Below, piece by piece: positions 10,016 to 10,304 of a DNA stretch of 10,304 bases. Position 1 is the stretch's first letter. Every line of letters begins with the position of its first letter. Made by a program: the position numbers and the translations under genes. Origin of the DNA: Pseudomonadota bacterium (GTDB lineage Bacteria; Pseudomonadota; Alphaproteobacteria; Reyranellales; Reyranellaceae); NCBI GenBank assembly GCA_023436825.1, contig JAEZHS010000146.1, positions 1-10,304 on the forward strand, given 5' to 3'. The notes beneath the pieces are model-generated. The model was not told the DNA's origin. It searched no databases and saw only the letters and a list, made by a program, of their open reading frames with translations.

Positions 10016-10064
10016 TTGACGGGGTATGGTTTCAGTGTTTCACTGAAAAAAGTGAAAAACTGAA
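10016..10064 (+). promoter_or_regulatory. Promoter with nested operator-like palindromes for the hydantoinase gene
   Basis: TTGACG at 10016-10021 is a good -35 hexamer. Where the spacer and -10 should be lies the perfect 19-base palindrome TTTCAGTG-TTT-CACTGAAA (10030-10048). A second overlapping inverted repeat TTTCAC/GTGAAA (10038-10043 and 10052-10057) follows, and ACTGAA at 10059-10064 mirrors TTCAGT at 10031-10036. The -10 is weak (TTCACT, 10039-10044, at 17-base spacing). The cluster is AT-rich against its surroundings. This is the layout of a repressor or activator operator over a promoter, about 24 bases before the hydantoinase start. The regulator is not in the window. Confidence 0.62.
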
Positions 10065-10087
10065 CGCCAGCGCGGAGACCAGACGAC

Positions 10088-10304
10088 GTGTACACGATAG
10101 CGGTCGATATCGGCGGCACCTTCACGGACGTGATCGCGATCGACAATCGCAGCGGCGATACCGCCATGGGCAAGGCCCTGACCACGCCCGGCGACCTGCA
10201 GCAGGGCGTCCTCAACGGGCTCGCCGATGCCGCGGCGAACCTGTCGACCAGCGTGCCGGTGCTGCTCGGCAAGACCGAGCGCATGGTCCACGCCACCACC
10301 CAGT
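10088..10304 (+). CDS. Hydantoinase/5-oxoprolinase family protein (HyuA-like), N-terminal part
   Basis: The first 72 residues of a hydantoinase A/oxoprolinase family enzyme, ATP-dependent ring-opening amidases that act on hydantoins, 5-oxoproline or related lactams; acetone and acetophenone carboxylase subunits belong to the same family. The opening YTIAVDIGGTFTDVIAID carries the family's phosphate-binding DIGGTFTD motif (residues 7-14), and MVHATTQ (66-72) matches the next conserved block, usually HGTT. Here the Gly is Ala. I place the start at the GTG at 10088, since GGAG lies 10 bases upstream (10074-10077) and family homology begins at once; there is no ATG before the motif. The full protein is usually near 650-700 residues, so most of it lies beyond the window, often followed by a HyuB partner. 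The operator-like cluster just upstream suggests regulated expression. Confidence 0.88.
   Translation, partial: MYTIAVDIGGTFTDVIAIDNRSGDTAMGKALTTPGDLQQGVLNGLADAAANLSTSVPVLLGKTERMVHATTQ

Larger units (their letters stand above)
9746..10087. other. Region without a convincing gene between DUF1059 and hydantoinase
   Basis: This stretch of about 340 bases carries no ORF with recognisable homology. An ATG at 9742 overlaps the DUF1059 stop (ATGA) and opens a 61-codon frame to 9927, but its product is a Ser/Arg/Thr-rich stretch with a Cys-rich end, has no good ribosome site of its own, and looks like chance GC-rich reading. The long minus-strand frame across 9748-10299 is the shadow of the hydantoinase gene. 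The left part holds a 10-base direct repeat (9796-9818), and the right end holds the promoter and palindrome cluster before the hydantoinase gene. Confidence 0.5.

Noticed and set aside
9748..10299. A 183-codon minus-strand frame at the right end
   Set aside because: It is antisense to the hydantoinase start and crosses the palindrome cluster; the product has no recognisable domain.

Overview
The window is GC-rich DNA with tightly packed bacterial genes, short intergenic gaps, clear Shine-Dalgarno sites and long antisense shadow ORFs. The gene set (short-chain dehydrogenases, a luciferase-like flavin monooxygenase, a TIM-barrel amidohydrolase, a hydantoinase/oxoprolinase, an MHS-type permease, GdhA and GlnA) suggests a metabolically versatile soil or water proteobacterium, most likely alphaproteobacterial. 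That placement is inferred from gene style and is not proven here. I see no tRNA, rRNA, insertion sequence, phage gene or CRISPR array.

Layout. Positions 1-626 (+) are the 3' part of a short-chain dehydrogenase whose start lies outside the window. Converging on it with a 7-base gap is a four-gene minus-strand unit that reads from 4690 down to 634: an LLM-class flavin monooxygenase (NtaA/SnaA/DszA type), an amidohydrolase-2 family protein, a classical SDR and a membrane-anchored SGNH/GDSL-like hydrolase. The first three are spaced by 5 and 11 bases, and each downstream Shine-Dalgarno overlaps the preceding stop codon, so this is a convincing operon. It looks like a peripheral catabolic pathway (oxygenation, hydrolysis, alcohol/ketone oxidation) for an unidentified substrate.

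A roughly 200-base divergent promoter region (4691-4892) separates this operon from a nitrogen-metabolism block: gdhA (4893-6242, +), two tandem hairpins, an MHS-family MFS permease (6515-7843, +) and, converging on it, glnA (7875-9302, -). GdhA and GlnA are the two ammonium-assimilating enzymes. The GlnA has a C-terminus and N-terminal motif more like actinobacterial GlnA1 than enterobacterial GlnA, and no glnB lies beside it. It may therefore be a secondary copy.

The right end (9303-10304) is the least ordinary part. It holds a small DUF1059-type gene (9547-9745) that is intact except for one extra base in a run of five A. Just before its ribosome binding site lies an unusual three-arm inverted repeat. 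After about 340 bases without a convincing gene, a dense cluster of nested palindromes (about 10030-10064) overlies a likely promoter and precedes the first 217 bases of a hydantoinase/oxoprolinase gene (HyuA-like), which continues past the window.

I found no clearly new biological system. The best leads are the frameshifted DUF1059 gene with its three-arm repeat, the operator-like palindrome cluster before the hydantoinase, and the uncharacterised monooxygenase operon.
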